Below are positions 46,955-56,270 of a stretch of DNA of 64,000 bases, in pieces. A program made the position numbers and the translations under genes. The notes beneath the pieces are model-generated. The model searched no databases. It worked only from the letters and a program-made list of their open reading frames with translations, and was not told the origin of the DNA. Source of the stretch: Psychrobacter immobilis (GTDB lineage Bacteria; Pseudomonadota; Gammaproteobacteria; Pseudomonadales; Moraxellaceae); NCBI RefSeq assembly GCF_904846175.1, contig NZ_CAJGZM010000002.1:186001-250000 (forward strand), in the 5' to 3' direction. How positions within the stretch are numbered: position 1 is the first letter of the stretch; each line of letters opens with the position of its first letter.

Positions 46955-49522
46955 CTAACTCAATAAAAAAGGCGCAGTGCGACTCTCTTTGGACTTAGCC
47001 ATCTCTTTAGGCGTACCTTCTGCGACAATAAGACCACCTTCATCGCCAGCACCCGGGCCCATATCGATAATCCAATCGCTGTTGCTAGCAACTTGCATAT
47101 CGTGCTCAACCATAATAACGGTATTACCGGTTGCGACCAGCCCATTTAATTGTGCCATCAGCAGCGCGACATCAGAAGGATGTAAGCCAGTGGTCGGTTC
47201 ATCGAGCACATACAGCGTATCGCCGCGCTGGGTACGCTGCAGTTCGGTAGCAAGTTTGATGCGCTGTGCTTCGCCACCAGACAGTTCGGTCGCTGGTTGC
47301 CCAAGTCTTAAATAGCCAAGCCCAACTTTTAATAGCGCGTCTAATGCGCGCATTATCGGGGCGTCATCAACGAAAAATTCAGAAGCGGCTTCAACCGTTA
47401 AATCGAGCACTTCAGCGATATTTTTACCTTGATAATTAATTTCTAAGGTTTCGTCATTATAGCGTTGACCATGACAAACTTGGCAAGGCGAGTAAACACT
47501 CGGCAGAAATAGCAGCTCAACACTGACAAAACCGACGCCTTCACAATTTGGGCAACGTCCTTTTTTAACGTTAAATGAAAAACGTCCGGCATCATAGTGC
47601 CTCGCTTTTGCTTCTTTGGTAGCGGCAAATAATTTGCGCACATGGTCGAACAGTCCAGTATAAGTCGCCAAATTCGAGCGCGGCGTGCGCCCGATGGCTT
47701 TTTGGTCGACGGTGACTAAGCGTTTTATATGCTCCATACCACTGACTATCTCACCGCCTATTGGCGTTTGTTGCTCTTGCTCAAGTAAAGTCGCTTCATC
47801 AGTGGGCGTTTCAATCACGGTTTTTTGCCCTAGCGCATTGTAGACCAGTTCAACCAACGCCTGACTGACCAAACTCGATTTCCCCGAACCTGAAACGCCT
47901 GTTACCGTTGTTAATATCCCTAAAGGAAATGCGATATCTAACCCTTGTAAATTATTGCGCTCGATATTAGCAAGCTTTAGCCAATGATTAGGTTGTCTTG
48001 GCTGCTGGCTTGTTAATTGCTGGCTTTTCGATTGATGGTCTATGGAATCATAATTGAAAAGATATTGTCCAGTATAGGAATCAGAGATATCTCGCAAGCC
48101 TTCGACAGGGCCGCTATACATGATTTCACCGCCATGATTGCCCGCTTTTGGTCCGACATCGACTATCCAATCGGCATGGCGAATGACGCTGATATCATGC
48201 TCGACAATGAATAATGAATTACCCGCCTCTACCAGCTCGTCTAGAGCGCCTAATAGCGCCTGAGTATCGGCAGGATGCAGGCCAGCAGACGGTTCATCGA
48301 GCACGTAAACCACGCCAAATAGTTTAGAGCGAATTTGGGTGCCAAGTCTTAGGCGCTGTAGCTCGCCGGGCGATAAGGTAGGTGTGGTGCGTTCAAGGGA
48401 TAAGTAACCTAGCCCAAGTTTGGTTAACGCTTGCACACGCGATAAAATGTCACTGGAAATACGCTTGGCAACGATGGCTTTTTCACGGTCGAGCATATCA
48501 TCGCTGAGTTTTTTATTAGCAGCGTCTTGAATTTTTAGCGCCAGTTCAGTCAAGGTTAATTGTGATAGTTCACCAATATCAAGCCCCGCAAATTTAACCG
48601 ACAGCGATTCTTTTTTAAGTTTTTTACCATGGCAGCTCGGGCATTCTGAAATTTGCATAAACTGCGCCACACGTTTTTTGGTACGCGGACTTTGGGTGGT
48701 GGCAAAAGAATGTAAGACGAAATTTTTTGCACTGGTAAAGGTGCCTTTATAATTGGGCTTTTCACCTTTTTTAATCGCCTCGCGTACTTGCTCGAGATTG
48801 TATTCTGGGTAAACCGGCACTTCTGGGGTTTCATCGGTAAATAAAATCCAATCGCGGGTTTGCTTGGGTAACGTGTTCCAAGGTTTATCGATATCGTAGC
48901 CAAGTGTCGTCAATATCCGACTTAGGTTTTGCCCTTGCCATGCCGGTGGCCATGCAGCAATGGCGCGTTCTCGAATGGTTTTAGTCTTATCGGGCACGAG
49001 CAAATCTTCTGTGACCTCAAACACGCGACCAATACCTGAGCAAGTAGGGCAAGCACCTTCTGGCGTATTTGGTGAAAAGGCATCGGCATACAGCATGTCT
49101 TGCCCAGCAGGGTATTCGCCTGCTCGCGAGTACAGCATACGCAGACCATTTGAGATGGTGGTCACGCTACCAACCGATGAGCGTACCGATGGCGTACCGC
49201 GTTGTTGTTGTAGGGCGACGGCTGGTGGCAAGCCTTCTATCGAATCGACATCAGGCTCGCCAACTTGGTCTATCAAGCGCCGCGCATAAGGCGATACTGA
49301 GTCAAGATAGCGATGCTGTGACTCTGCAAAGAGAGTACCAAATGCCAGCGAAGATTTGCCCGAGCCTGATATACCCGTAAAAACAACCAACGCATTGCGC
49401 GGTAAATCAACATCGACATTTTTGAGATTATGCACCCGCGCGCCTCTGACCTGAATGCTGTTATCAGCTGAGACTTGGTTGGTGGTAAAAGAAGATTTAG
49501 TTTTATTATTATTTTTGCTCAT
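46955..49522 (-). CDS. UvrA2-type excinuclease ABC subunit A paralogue
   Basis: An 855-residue double-ABC ATPase related to UvrA but shorter than housekeeping UvrA (about 940). Two Walker A sites are seen, [14 protein letters not shown] (near residue 50) and [13 protein letters not shown]. The C-terminal half has the standard [12 protein letters not shown] signature, but the N-terminal one reads [12 protein letters not shown]. Zinc modules are visible as [16 protein letters not shown] and CPNCEGVG...CQVCHGQR. The stretch that binds UvrB in UvrA seems missing between the first Walker site and the first zinc module. This fits class II UvrA (UvrA2/DrrC-like), linked to DNA-damage or drug tolerance in other bacteria. 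It is transcribed alone. Confidence 0.9.
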   Translation of the reverse strand: MSKNNNKTKSSFTTNQVSADNSIQVRGARVHNLKNVDVDLPRNALVVFTGISGSGKSSLAFGTLFAESQHRYLDSVSPYARRLIDQVGEPDVDSIEGLPPAVALQQQRGTPSVRSSVGSVTTISNGLRMLYSRAGEYPAGQDMLYADAFSPNTPEGACPTCSGIGRVFEVTEDLLVPDKTKTIRERAIAAWPPAWQGQNLSRILTTLGYDIDKPWNTLPKQTRDWILFTDETPEVPVYPEYNLEQVREAIKKGEKPNYKGTFTSAKNFVLHSFATTQSPRTKKRVAQFMQISECPSCHGKKLKKESLSVKFAGLDIGELSQLTLTELALKIQDAANKKLSDDMLDREKAIVAKRISSDILSRVQALTKLGLGYLSLERTTPTLSPGELQRLRLGTQIRSKLFGVVYVLDEPSAGLHPADTQALLGALDELVEAGNSLFIVEHDISVIRHADWIVDVGPKAGNHGGEIMYSGPVEGLRDISDSYTGQYLFNYDSIDHQSKSQQLTSQQPRQPNHWLKLANIERNNLQGLDIAFPLGILTTVTGVSGSGKSSLVSQALVELVYNALGQKTVIETPTDEATLLEQEQQTPIGGEIVSGMEHIKRLVTVDQKAIGRTPRSNLATYTGLFDHVRKLFAATKEAKARHYDAGRFSFNVKKGRCPNCEGVGFVSVELLFLPSVYSPCQVCHGQRYNDETLEINYQGKNIAEVLDLTVEAASEFFVDDAPIMRALDALLKVGLGYLRLGQPATELSGGEAQRIKLATELQRTQRGDTLYVLDEPTTGLHPSDVALLMAQLNGLVATGNTVIMVEHDMQVASNSDWIIDMGPGAGDEGGLIVAEGTPKEMAKSKESRTAPFLLS

Positions 49523-49876
49523 AAAGGACTTATTCCTATCAGCTCGTAGTTTTAGTTTTAGTTTTAAAAGTATGGGCTAAGAATTTGTTTATTAAAAAGT
49601 TTGATTGTTAAATAGACAGCTAATCAAAAAATGTCTTAGTAATTTAAAATCATCCTAGCATGGCAAAAAAGAATTTTTGGACGGGCTTACGCTTTACAGA
49701 CAGAGGATAGACATAGTGACGTCAAACGATAACATTTATGAGGTTTACCTTATAAATTGCAGATTATAGATGTTAAGAAATATGGATTTTTGAGAACCGT
49801 TAAGCAGGCAAGTAGCGAGTTAATTGAGAATGCTTTATCATTAACCTCATCTATCCATGATTTATAAAAGTATTTT
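49523..49876. other. Intergenic region upstream of arfB and the UvrA2 gene
   Basis: A 354-bp divergent gap. A short hexamer repeat (GTTTTA three times, 49548-49566) lies near the UvrA2 start. No SOS box, RNA gene or reading frame could be supported. Confidence 0.5.
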
Positions 49877-50290
49877 ATGATTTTTATCAGCAGTAATATC
49901 AGTCTTAATGACAGTGAAGTTGAAATTAGCGCTATACGCGCACAAGGGGCAGGTGGGCAAAACGTTAATAAAGTGTCCTCTGCGATTCATTTGCGCTTTG
50001 ATATTCATGCGTCAAGTTTAAGTGATATCAACAAGCAGCGTTTATTAGACAGTAAAGACAATCGAATCACCAAAGAAGGCGTGCTTATTATTAAGGCGCA
50101 GCAGTTTCGTACTCAAGAACGCAATAGGATTGATGCGTTTGAGCGGCTGCAGAGCTTTATTGTAAAAGCCACTTATGTCAATAAAACTCGCAAGCCTACC
50201 AAACCGAGTAGAAATGCCAAAAGTAAACGCGTCGATCAAAAAACCCAGCGCGGTAAAACCAAAGTGTTACGCGGTAAAGTGGATTTTTAA
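49877..50290 (+). CDS. arfB: Alternative ribosome-rescue factor ArfB
   Basis: ArfB (YaeJ) enters stalled ribosomes that lack a stop codon and hydrolyses the peptidyl-tRNA. The 137 residues match the family length (140 in E. coli). The catalytic GGQ loop is present as AQGAGGQNVNKVSSAIHLRF, and the C-terminal tail is highly basic (TRKPTKPSRNAKSKRVDQK onwards), as needed to thread into the mRNA channel. It is distinct from RF2 by its length and lack of a codon-recognition domain. The ribosome site before the ATG is poor, so expression is probably low. A terminator follows. Confidence 0.95.
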   Translation: MIFISSNISLNDSEVEISAIRAQGAGGQNVNKVSSAIHLRFDIHASSLSDINKQRLLDSKDNRITKEGVLIIKAQQFRTQERNRIDAFERLQSFIVKATYVNKTRKPTKPSRNAKSKRVDQKTQRGKTKVLRGKVDF

Positions 50291-50334
50291 ATAGGCAGCT
50301 CTTTTTTTTGCTACTTTTAAATAAACCAAACAGC

Positions 50335-50371
50335 AAAATGCCAGCGCCTTTAAGTGGCTGGCATTTTTTTA
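50335..50371 (+). terminator. Terminator after arfB
   Basis: AAATGCCAGC / GCTGGCATTT stem with a T-run of seven; it also lies between arfB and the convergent exporter gene, and may serve both. Confidence 0.87.
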
Positions 50372-50398
50372 TAGGCTTATTTACTATCAGATTTTTAG

Positions 50399-51598
50399 CT
50401 AACCAAGTCTTCTGCTTAACTCAGGAAAGCGTTTTATCATAAACAACATCAATAGCAGTGACACACTGGCGATAGCTGCACCTACATAGCCCACGCTTGA
50501 TATGGAAATATGCGTCACTGCATAACCACCGAATAGCGCACCTGCACCAATCCCTAAGTTAATAATCCCTGAGAACATCGACATCAGCATGTCTTGTGCT
50601 GTGACATCTACCATGATGACCTTTGCTTGCATGGAGATAATCAGCAGCATAAGCGCCGCGCCCCAAAGTAACGCAATCAAGCTGAGTGCCCAGATGGAGG
50701 TCACGGCAAACAATAGAACCAGCATAGAGATTAGCATTAATATTATCGATGTCAGCATCAATCTGGTATTAAAACGATCACCCCACCGACTGAATATCAC
50801 ACTGCCCGCAATCCCAGCTACTCCAAATAATAGCAAGACAACAGTCGCGGCGTTTTCACTAATAGCACCAACCTGCCGCATAAAGGGTTCGATATAAGAA
50901 TAAGCCGTATAGTGGGCGGTAAATACCAATAAAATGAGTAAATATAGACAGACCAATAACGGGTTTTTGAGCAGTTCTGGAATCTTTCTAAAAGAGCCTT
51001 CAAACATACTTGGTAGTGTTGGCAATAGCCTTGCTTGCAAGATAAATACGATAAAAGCAATCACCCCAATACCACCAAATGTTGCCCGCCAGCCAAACCA
51101 TTGACCGACTAAGCGCCCTAATGGCACGCCTAGCACCATCGCCAATGAAGTACCGGTCGCGAGTACGCTAAGTGCTAGCGCCTTTTTACCTTCTGGTGCC
51201 ACGCGGATAGCAATTGCGGCGGTGATGGACCAAAATATCGCGTGTGATAGCGCAATGCCCACTCGGCTAATCAGCAATACATCAAAGCTCCATGCGAATA
51301 CTGACAATACGTGGCTAGCAATAAAAACCACAAACAAGCCCAAAAGTAAGCTTTTGCGCTCAAAGCGGCTGGTAAGCAGCATCAATGGCAATGACATGGC
51401 CGCGACAATCCACGCATACAGCGTCAACATCCAGCCAGTCTCTGCCGTGGTGATAGAAAAATCTTGGGCGATGTCACTTAATAGAGCAACGGGGACAAAT
51501 TCGGTGGTATTCATAATAAAGGCGCTGACGCCCATCAAAAATACTTGAAAATACTGAGTTCGGCGAGCATTTGCGCTCACCTCAAGGTTATGTTTCAT
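50399..51598 (-). CDS. MFS exporter, SotB-like (DHA1 family)
   Basis: A 399-residue major facilitator with 12 predicted membrane segments. The start at 51598 (MKHNLEVS) is chosen over an upstream TTG, with GGAT shortly before it. The first helix contains MNTTEFVPVALLSDIAQDF, typical of the SotB/YdeA sugar-efflux group of DHA1 exporters, and motif A is changed to the SRFERKS form (LLTSRFERKSLLLG). E. coli SotB exports sugars such as arabinose and IPTG; other members export drugs. The substrate here is unknown. It is convergent with arfB. Confidence 0.88.
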   Translation of the reverse strand: MKHNLEVSANARRTQYFQVFLMGVSAFIMNTTEFVPVALLSDIAQDFSITTAETGWMLTLYAWIVAAMSLPLMLLTSRFERKSLLLGLFVVFIASHVLSVFAWSFDVLLISRVGIALSHAIFWSITAAIAIRVAPEGKKALALSVLATGTSLAMVLGVPLGRLVGQWFGWRATFGGIGVIAFIVFILQARLLPTLPSMFEGSFRKIPELLKNPLLVCLYLLILLVFTAHYTAYSYIEPFMRQVGAISENAATVVLLLFGVAGIAGSVIFSRWGDRFNTRLMLTSIILMLISMLVLLFAVTSIWALSLIALLWGAALMLLIISMQAKVIMVDVTAQDMLMSMFSGIINLGIGAGALFGGYAVTHISISSVGYVGAAIASVSLLLMLFMIKRFPELSRRLG

Positions 51599-52013
51599 AT
51601 GATCCAATACAAATAAAGAGGGCGCTAATAACGAAAGTTAGCTTAAAATAATTTTGAGCTTAAGAATAATGGCGGAAATACGTCGTTATGATGAAAAGGA
51701 CGAGGTCAAGATAGCAAATCAGTTGCGGTATGTCAGAGCCTATCATCAGAGATCTCTATTTTATCAGTAATCGACGGTGTTTTTTGTACGAGAGTCTTTA
51801 AAATTGGCGACTGAATAATTAAGTGGACTTTCAAATTCATGATTAAGTAAAACCGATAATGGTAGCAGTGTCAGTTACATAGTGCTTATGGTGAGGTATC
51901 GCTATTTAAGCTTGAATATAGGTATGATGACGCCATAGGCTAGAAATGCCTGATAACGTGATTTTAAATAGTTATTAATATTTTACTAAGATGGGATAAA
52001 AGAAAAACAATCT
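51599..52013. other. Intergenic region before the pipecolate-cluster LysR gene
   Basis: About 415 bp between two divergent genes. No reading frame, RNA gene or clear operator was found. It presumably holds the promoters of the exporter and the LysR gene. Confidence 0.5.
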
Positions 52014-52961
52014 ATGAAAACCGACACCAATAAACCATTAGCCTTTAGAAGATACCCTTCAACGACGGCGCTGCAATGTTTTGAGACCGCTGCCCGTCAT
52101 TTGAGTTTTACCAATGCGGCGCAAGAGATGCACATGACTCAAAGCGCCATCAGTAAGCAAGTGGCGCAGTTGGAGGAGATGCTAAACCTGTCTTTGTTTT
52201 ATCGGACGCCGCATCGGATTTCACTGACCCCTGCTGGTAAAGTATATTATCTTGAAGTTTTAGAGATTTTAAAGCATATCGAGGTAGCGACCACCAATTT
52301 GATGTCGCATAGCAGTAATACCGAGCTGCTAAAAATTGTCTCGCATCCTACATTTTGTGCCCGTTGGTTGATTCCAGCGCTGAGTGGCTTTTGTCAAGAA
52401 TACCCCCTTATTAACTTGGATATTAAAGAGCTGGCGGGGCCATTTTTTTCTGAAGACCAAAATGTCGATATTGCTTTTTTATATGGTGATGGCATGTGGA
52501 GCAATATGGAAGCTATAAAATTGTTTGATGAATACTGCGTTGCAGTCTGTCAGCCACAGTATTTGCGAGATAAAACACTGAGTGCTGAGTGTTTAGATGA
52601 CTATGTGCTATTGCAAATAAGCTCGCGCTTAAGTGCGTGGTATGAGTATTTTAAGCAGCAAGATGTCAGCGTTGATGGCACCTTTGTAGGTCCGCGTTTT
52701 GAGACCTTTCATGCTTGCATTTCTGCCGCCTTACTTGGCTATGGTATTGCTTTGGTGCCGTTACGTTTGGTCGAACCCGAGCTGCAATCAGGCGCTTTGG
52801 TGATGGCGTGGGATTATGCGGCAAAGGGTCGCGGCAGCTATTATGTGACTTATCCTCTCTCTTCGGGACAATCACATAAGGTAAAAGCAGTTTTAGAATG
52901 GATTACGGCCTATTTGGCAATCTCAGATGAGCGCGAAAAGGCGTTAGGGCTGATTTTATAA
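52014..52961 (+). CDS. LysR-family regulator, GcvA-like, at head of the pipecolate cluster
   Basis: A 315-residue LysR-type regulator. The N-terminal HTH reads SFTNAAQEMHMTQSAISKQV (about residues 32-51), followed by FYRTPHRISLTPAG. The C-terminal effector domain has two Rossmann-like lobes typical of the GcvA/AmpR branch. It lies directly upstream of the aminotransferase, on the same strand, separated by a terminator and about 200 bp. In P. putida a LysR gene also lies between amaB and hglS, so this may be the pathway regulator responding to a lysine breakdown product; the effector is inference. No T-N11-A box was defined upstream. Confidence 0.87.
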   Translation: MKTDTNKPLAFRRYPSTTALQCFETAARHLSFTNAAQEMHMTQSAISKQVAQLEEMLNLSLFYRTPHRISLTPAGKVYYLEVLEILKHIEVATTNLMSHSSNTELLKIVSHPTFCARWLIPALSGFCQEYPLINLDIKELAGPFFSEDQNVDIAFLYGDGMWSNMEAIKLFDEYCVAVCQPQYLRDKTLSAECLDDYVLLQISSRLSAWYEYFKQQDVSVDGTFVGPRFETFHACISAALLGYGIALVPLRLVEPELQSGALVMAWDYAAKGRGSYYVTYPLSSGQSHKVKAVLEWITAYLAISDEREKALGLIL

Positions 52962-53065
52962 CGCCCTTCGGTCGTATTTTTATAGTGATATTTTTGTGAC
53001 TTTTATCCTGAAAAACTAACTGTGGTGAGAATTTAATTACCCGATGTGAGCAGCTACACCAATCT

Positions 53066-53099
53066 AAAAAGCTGCCTTAATACGCAGTTTTTTGTTTTT
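53066..53099 (+). terminator. Terminator between the LysR gene and the aminotransferase
   Basis: AAAAAGCTGC pairs with GCAGTTTTTT (one G.T wobble), then TGTTTTTA. It implies that the catabolic genes have their own promoter in 53100-53230. Confidence 0.7.
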
Positions 53100-53230
53100 A
53101 AAGAAATGGTTTGGTGAATAAATATACTGGCAATGACGAAAAGGAATGCCACCACAACTATTATTCGTTTGCTGCCTAAGTGATGTTTTGTTGAAATGAG
53201 TCTAACTCAAGGAAGAGATAGAGATTCATC

Positions 53231-54502
53231 ATGGACAAGCTTTATAACGTGACCGATGCCTTTACGATGGTGCATCCGCTCACGCTCATCAAAGGAAAAA
53301 ACGCCAGAGTTTGGGACGATAATGACCGCAGCTATATAGATTTTGTCGGCGGTATTGGTGTTTTAAACTTTGGTCATTGCCACCCTCACATCGTTGACGC
53401 CATCATTCATCAAGCCCAGTCGCTGATTCACTATGCCTACAATGCGGCAGCGCATCAGCCGTACCAAACCTTTATGCCGCGATTGTGTGAGCTTGTGCCT
53501 ATCAGCGGTGAGCTGGCAGGTATGCTTACCAACTGCGGCGCAGAAGCGACCGAAAATGCCATAAAAATAGCGCGTATGAAAACGGGTCGCACGGGCGTCA
53601 TTGCATTTGATGGTGGGTTTCATGGACGCACTCTGGCTGCCGTCAATCTCAATGGTAAGGTCGCGCCTTATAAGCGCGGACTTGGTGCCTTGGCCAGCGG
53701 CGTTTATCACATTCCTTTCCCCAGTCACGATAACAACGTCAGCGACGAGCAAGCGATTGACGCGCTACAGCGTTTATTTGTGGTAGAAACCGATATCGAC
53801 AATATCGGTGCCATCATCGTCGAACCCGTACAAGGGGAAGGCGGTTTCCAGTTGTTGTCGCCCACCTTTGCGCAGTATCTACGTAAGTTTTGTGATGAGC
53901 ACGACATGTTACTCATCATGGATGAAATCCAATCTGGTTATGGACGTACTGGCACGCCATTTGCTTTTACCCATTTAGGCATAGAGCCTGATCTTATCTT
54001 ACTTGGCAAAAGTATCGCGGGCGGCTTGCCCTTAGGCGCAGTCATAGGCAAGGCTAGTGTGGTCAATGGTCTACCCAAAGGCAGTTTGGGTGGTACCTAT
54101 TCGGGCAATCCAGTCGCCTGCGCCGCTGCCAATGCCACGCTCGATATCATGGAGGGCGATGACGTTTGGCAGTCCGCTAAGCATTATGCCCAGACGATTG
54201 AGACGACCATCAGCCAATGGCAGCAAGAAGGTATCTCGCCTTGGTTGTTTGGTCTTACGGGTATCGGTGCGATGCGCGGTATCGAGCTGCGCCATCCTGA
54301 GCATGATGTGCATCCAAGTGTGATGGCGCAAGTATTAACCAAAGCACGCGAGCGTGGTCTATTGCTGATGCCAAGTGGGCAACATCGCCATATCATCCGC
54401 TTATTGCCGCCACTAACCATAGAAACTGAGATCCTAAAAGAAGGGTTAGCTATTCTAAAAGAGGTGCTCATCGCACTTCCTGATGGGTTACCTGTCGCTT
54501 AA
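53231..54502 (+). CDS. Class III aminotransferase, probable L-2-aminoadipate transaminase
   Basis: A 423-residue PLP enzyme of the 4-aminobutyrate/ornithine aminotransferase class. The PLP lysine is Lys260 in ILLGKSIAGGLPLGA, the Asp that pairs with the PLP nitrogen is Asp231 (LLIMDEIQSGYGRTG), and TNCGAEATENAIKIAR binds phosphate. Many members are annotated GabT. Here it is followed by the 2-oxoadipate enzyme HglS and by AmaB, which makes 2-aminoadipate, so the missing step in this set, 2-aminoadipate to 2-oxoadipate, is its likely reaction, as for the class III enzyme PP_4108 of P. putida. GABA or 5-aminovalerate transamination remains possible. Confidence 0.85.
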   Translation: MDKLYNVTDAFTMVHPLTLIKGKNARVWDDNDRSYIDFVGGIGVLNFGHCHPHIVDAIIHQAQSLIHYAYNAAAHQPYQTFMPRLCELVPISGELAGMLTNCGAEATENAIKIARMKTGRTGVIAFDGGFHGRTLAAVNLNGKVAPYKRGLGALASGVYHIPFPSHDNNVSDEQAIDALQRLFVVETDIDNIGAIIVEPVQGEGGFQLLSPTFAQYLRKFCDEHDMLLIMDEIQSGYGRTGTPFAFTHLGIEPDLILLGKSIAGGLPLGAVIGKASVVNGLPKGSLGGTYSGNPVACAAANATLDIMEGDDVWQSAKHYAQTIETTISQWQQEGISPWLFGLTGIGAMRGIELRHPEHDVHPSVMAQVLTKARERGLLLMPSGQHRHIIRLLPPLTIETEILKEGLAILKEVLIALPDGLPVA

Positions 54503-54632
54503 TGCTTAGGTATGTTTAGGAATATTTAAGAGTACTTAGGACAGATAGCGCATCGTTATAACCAAATGCTCGAAATAAAATACTTATTATTAAGCTAAAA
54601 ATTTATTAACTCTATTACAAGGATGTTTATTT

Positions 54633-56102
54633 GTGAAAAATAATAGCGTCAGTCTAGATGAGGATTTTATCTGCAGCGATGATATACGTCATCATTTTTC
54701 TATGGCCATGTCAGCCATGTACCAAAATGAGGTGCCGCTATACGGTGACTTGGTTGATTTGGTCAGTGATGTCAATGCAGAGGTGTTAACCTCACACCCC
54801 GATGTCAAATCACAACTGCTACATACGGGCGAGATTGAGCGTCTGAGCATGGAGCGCCACGGGGCGATTCGACTGGGTACCGCAGCAGAGCTGAGCATGA
54901 TGCGCCGTCTCTTTGCGGTGATGGGTATGTACCCTGTTGGCTACTACGATTTAGCACCTGCTGGTGTGCCAGTCCACTCAACAGCCTTTCGTGCGCTTGA
55001 CTCGCACGCATTGCATAAAAGTCCTTTTCGAGTATTTACCTCGTTATTGCGTTTAGATTTGATTGCCGATGAGACCTTACAACAAGAAGCCACGGCCACA
55101 TTGGCGCAGCGTCAGATATTCACTACTGAAGTTATTGAGCTAATTAAGATTTTCGAGGCGCAAGGTGGCTTGACCACTGAGCAAGCACAGCAGTTTGTCC
55201 AAGAAGCGCTAGAGACATTTCGTTGGCATGATAAAACGCCGGTGGCAAAAGCGCTCTATCAGCGCTTACTAGATCAGCATCCACTTGTCGCTGATGTGGT
55301 CGGCTTTAAGGGCCCGCATATCAATCATTTAACGCCTCGAACCTTGGATATTGATGCCGTACAACATGGTATGCAAGCCCGCGGCATACCCTCAAAAGCC
55401 ATCATCGAAGGACCGCCGCGTAGAGCGTGTCCTATATTATTAAGGCAAACCAGTTTTAAGGCGCTACAAGAAGCGGTTGGCTTTAAAGTTGCTAATAACT
55501 CAGACGCTAGCCATGAAGAGTATGAGCAAGGGTATCATACCGCGCGCTTTGGAGAGATTGAGCAACGCGGTGTGGCATTAACGCAAAAGGGTCGCGCGCT
55601 TTATGATGAATTATTGGCTGCAGCTCGCCGCCAGCTTGGCGCTACCCCAAGTGAGGATAATGCGGCTCAGTACAATCAAATTTTAGCCGAAGCATTTACC
55701 GCTTTTCCTGATAATTATCAAACTCTACACGATGAAGGGCTGGCGTATTTTTATTACCAGTTGACGGATAGCACCCTAGATTCTGAAGATGGTCAAGCAT
55801 TATTGGCCGCTACCTTAACCAATGATGATTTGAATAAAGTGCCTAATGCTAAGCTGAGCGCTCTGATTAATGATGAGGTACTTCGCATTGAACCTATCGT
55901 TTATGAGGATTTTTTGCCCGTCAGTGCCGCTGGCATTTTCCAATCAAATCTGCAACAGGCGCAGCCAAGCCAATATGACGGTCGCTCAAGCCAACAAAGT
56001 TTTGAGCGTGATTTGGGAGCAGCTATTCACGATGAGATGGCATTGTATGAAGCGATGCAAGCTCAAAGTCTTGAGCAGTGCCTGTCTAGTGTTAGTATCT
56101 AA
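54633..56102 (+). CDS. hglS: 2-oxoadipate dioxygenase/decarboxylase (HglS)
   Basis: A 489-residue member of the DUF1338 family (YdcJ). P. putida HglS converts 2-oxoadipate to D-2-hydroxyglutarate with Fe(II) and O2. Characteristic segments are RLSMERHGAIRLGTAAE, MGMYPVGYYDLAPAGVPVHS, GFKGPHINHLTPRTLDIDAV and YHTARFGEIEQRGVAL. The metal ligands expected from HglS map to His76, His232 and Glu308, and substrate-binding Arg to Arg80. The start is GTG (54633) with AAGGA 9 bases upstream. It lies 130 bp after the aminotransferase. A 10-residue Asn/Asp/Glu insertion (NNSDASHEEYEQGY) near residue 290 is longer than in P. putida. Enzyme assignment is strong by motif; gene symbol by homology. Confidence 0.92.
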   Translation: MKNNSVSLDEDFICSDDIRHHFSMAMSAMYQNEVPLYGDLVDLVSDVNAEVLTSHPDVKSQLLHTGEIERLSMERHGAIRLGTAAELSMMRRLFAVMGMYPVGYYDLAPAGVPVHSTAFRALDSHALHKSPFRVFTSLLRLDLIADETLQQEATATLAQRQIFTTEVIELIKIFEAQGGLTTEQAQQFVQEALETFRWHDKTPVAKALYQRLLDQHPLVADVVGFKGPHINHLTPRTLDIDAVQHGMQARGIPSKAIIEGPPRRACPILLRQTSFKALQEAVGFKVANNSDASHEEYEQGYHTARFGEIEQRGVALTQKGRALYDELLAAARRQLGATPSEDNAAQYNQILAEAFTAFPDNYQTLHDEGLAYFYYQLTDSTLDSEDGQALLAATLTNDDLNKVPNAKLSALINDEVLRIEPIVYEDFLPVSAAGIFQSNLQQAQPSQYDGRSSQQSFERDLGAAIHDEMALYEAMQAQSLEQCLSSVSI

Positions 56103-56147
56103 CAAATTATGCTAGAAATGTCTAGCGTATAGCCGACTTATTAGCAC

Positions 56148-56168
56148 GTCATTCCAAAAAGGAATGAC
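56148..56168. repeat. Short perfect hairpin after hglS
   Basis: GTCATTCC-AAAAA-GGAATGAC, 8-bp arms. A second small dyad (GCTAG/CTAGC) lies at 56111-56126. No T-run follows; they may stabilise the message end. Confidence 0.5.
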
Positions 56169-56270
56169 TGCAAGAAATTTATTATTTTGCAACTTAGTAG
56201 GTAGCAGGGTAATTTTATAAGTCAGTCAAGGACGTAGTAAACCATTATACCAATATGCAAGGGATTGATT

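Noticed and set aside
49877..50290. arfB as a truncated prfA or prfB copy
   Set aside because: Length, GGQ context and the basic tail fit ArfB; no codon-recognition domain was lost by a visible break.
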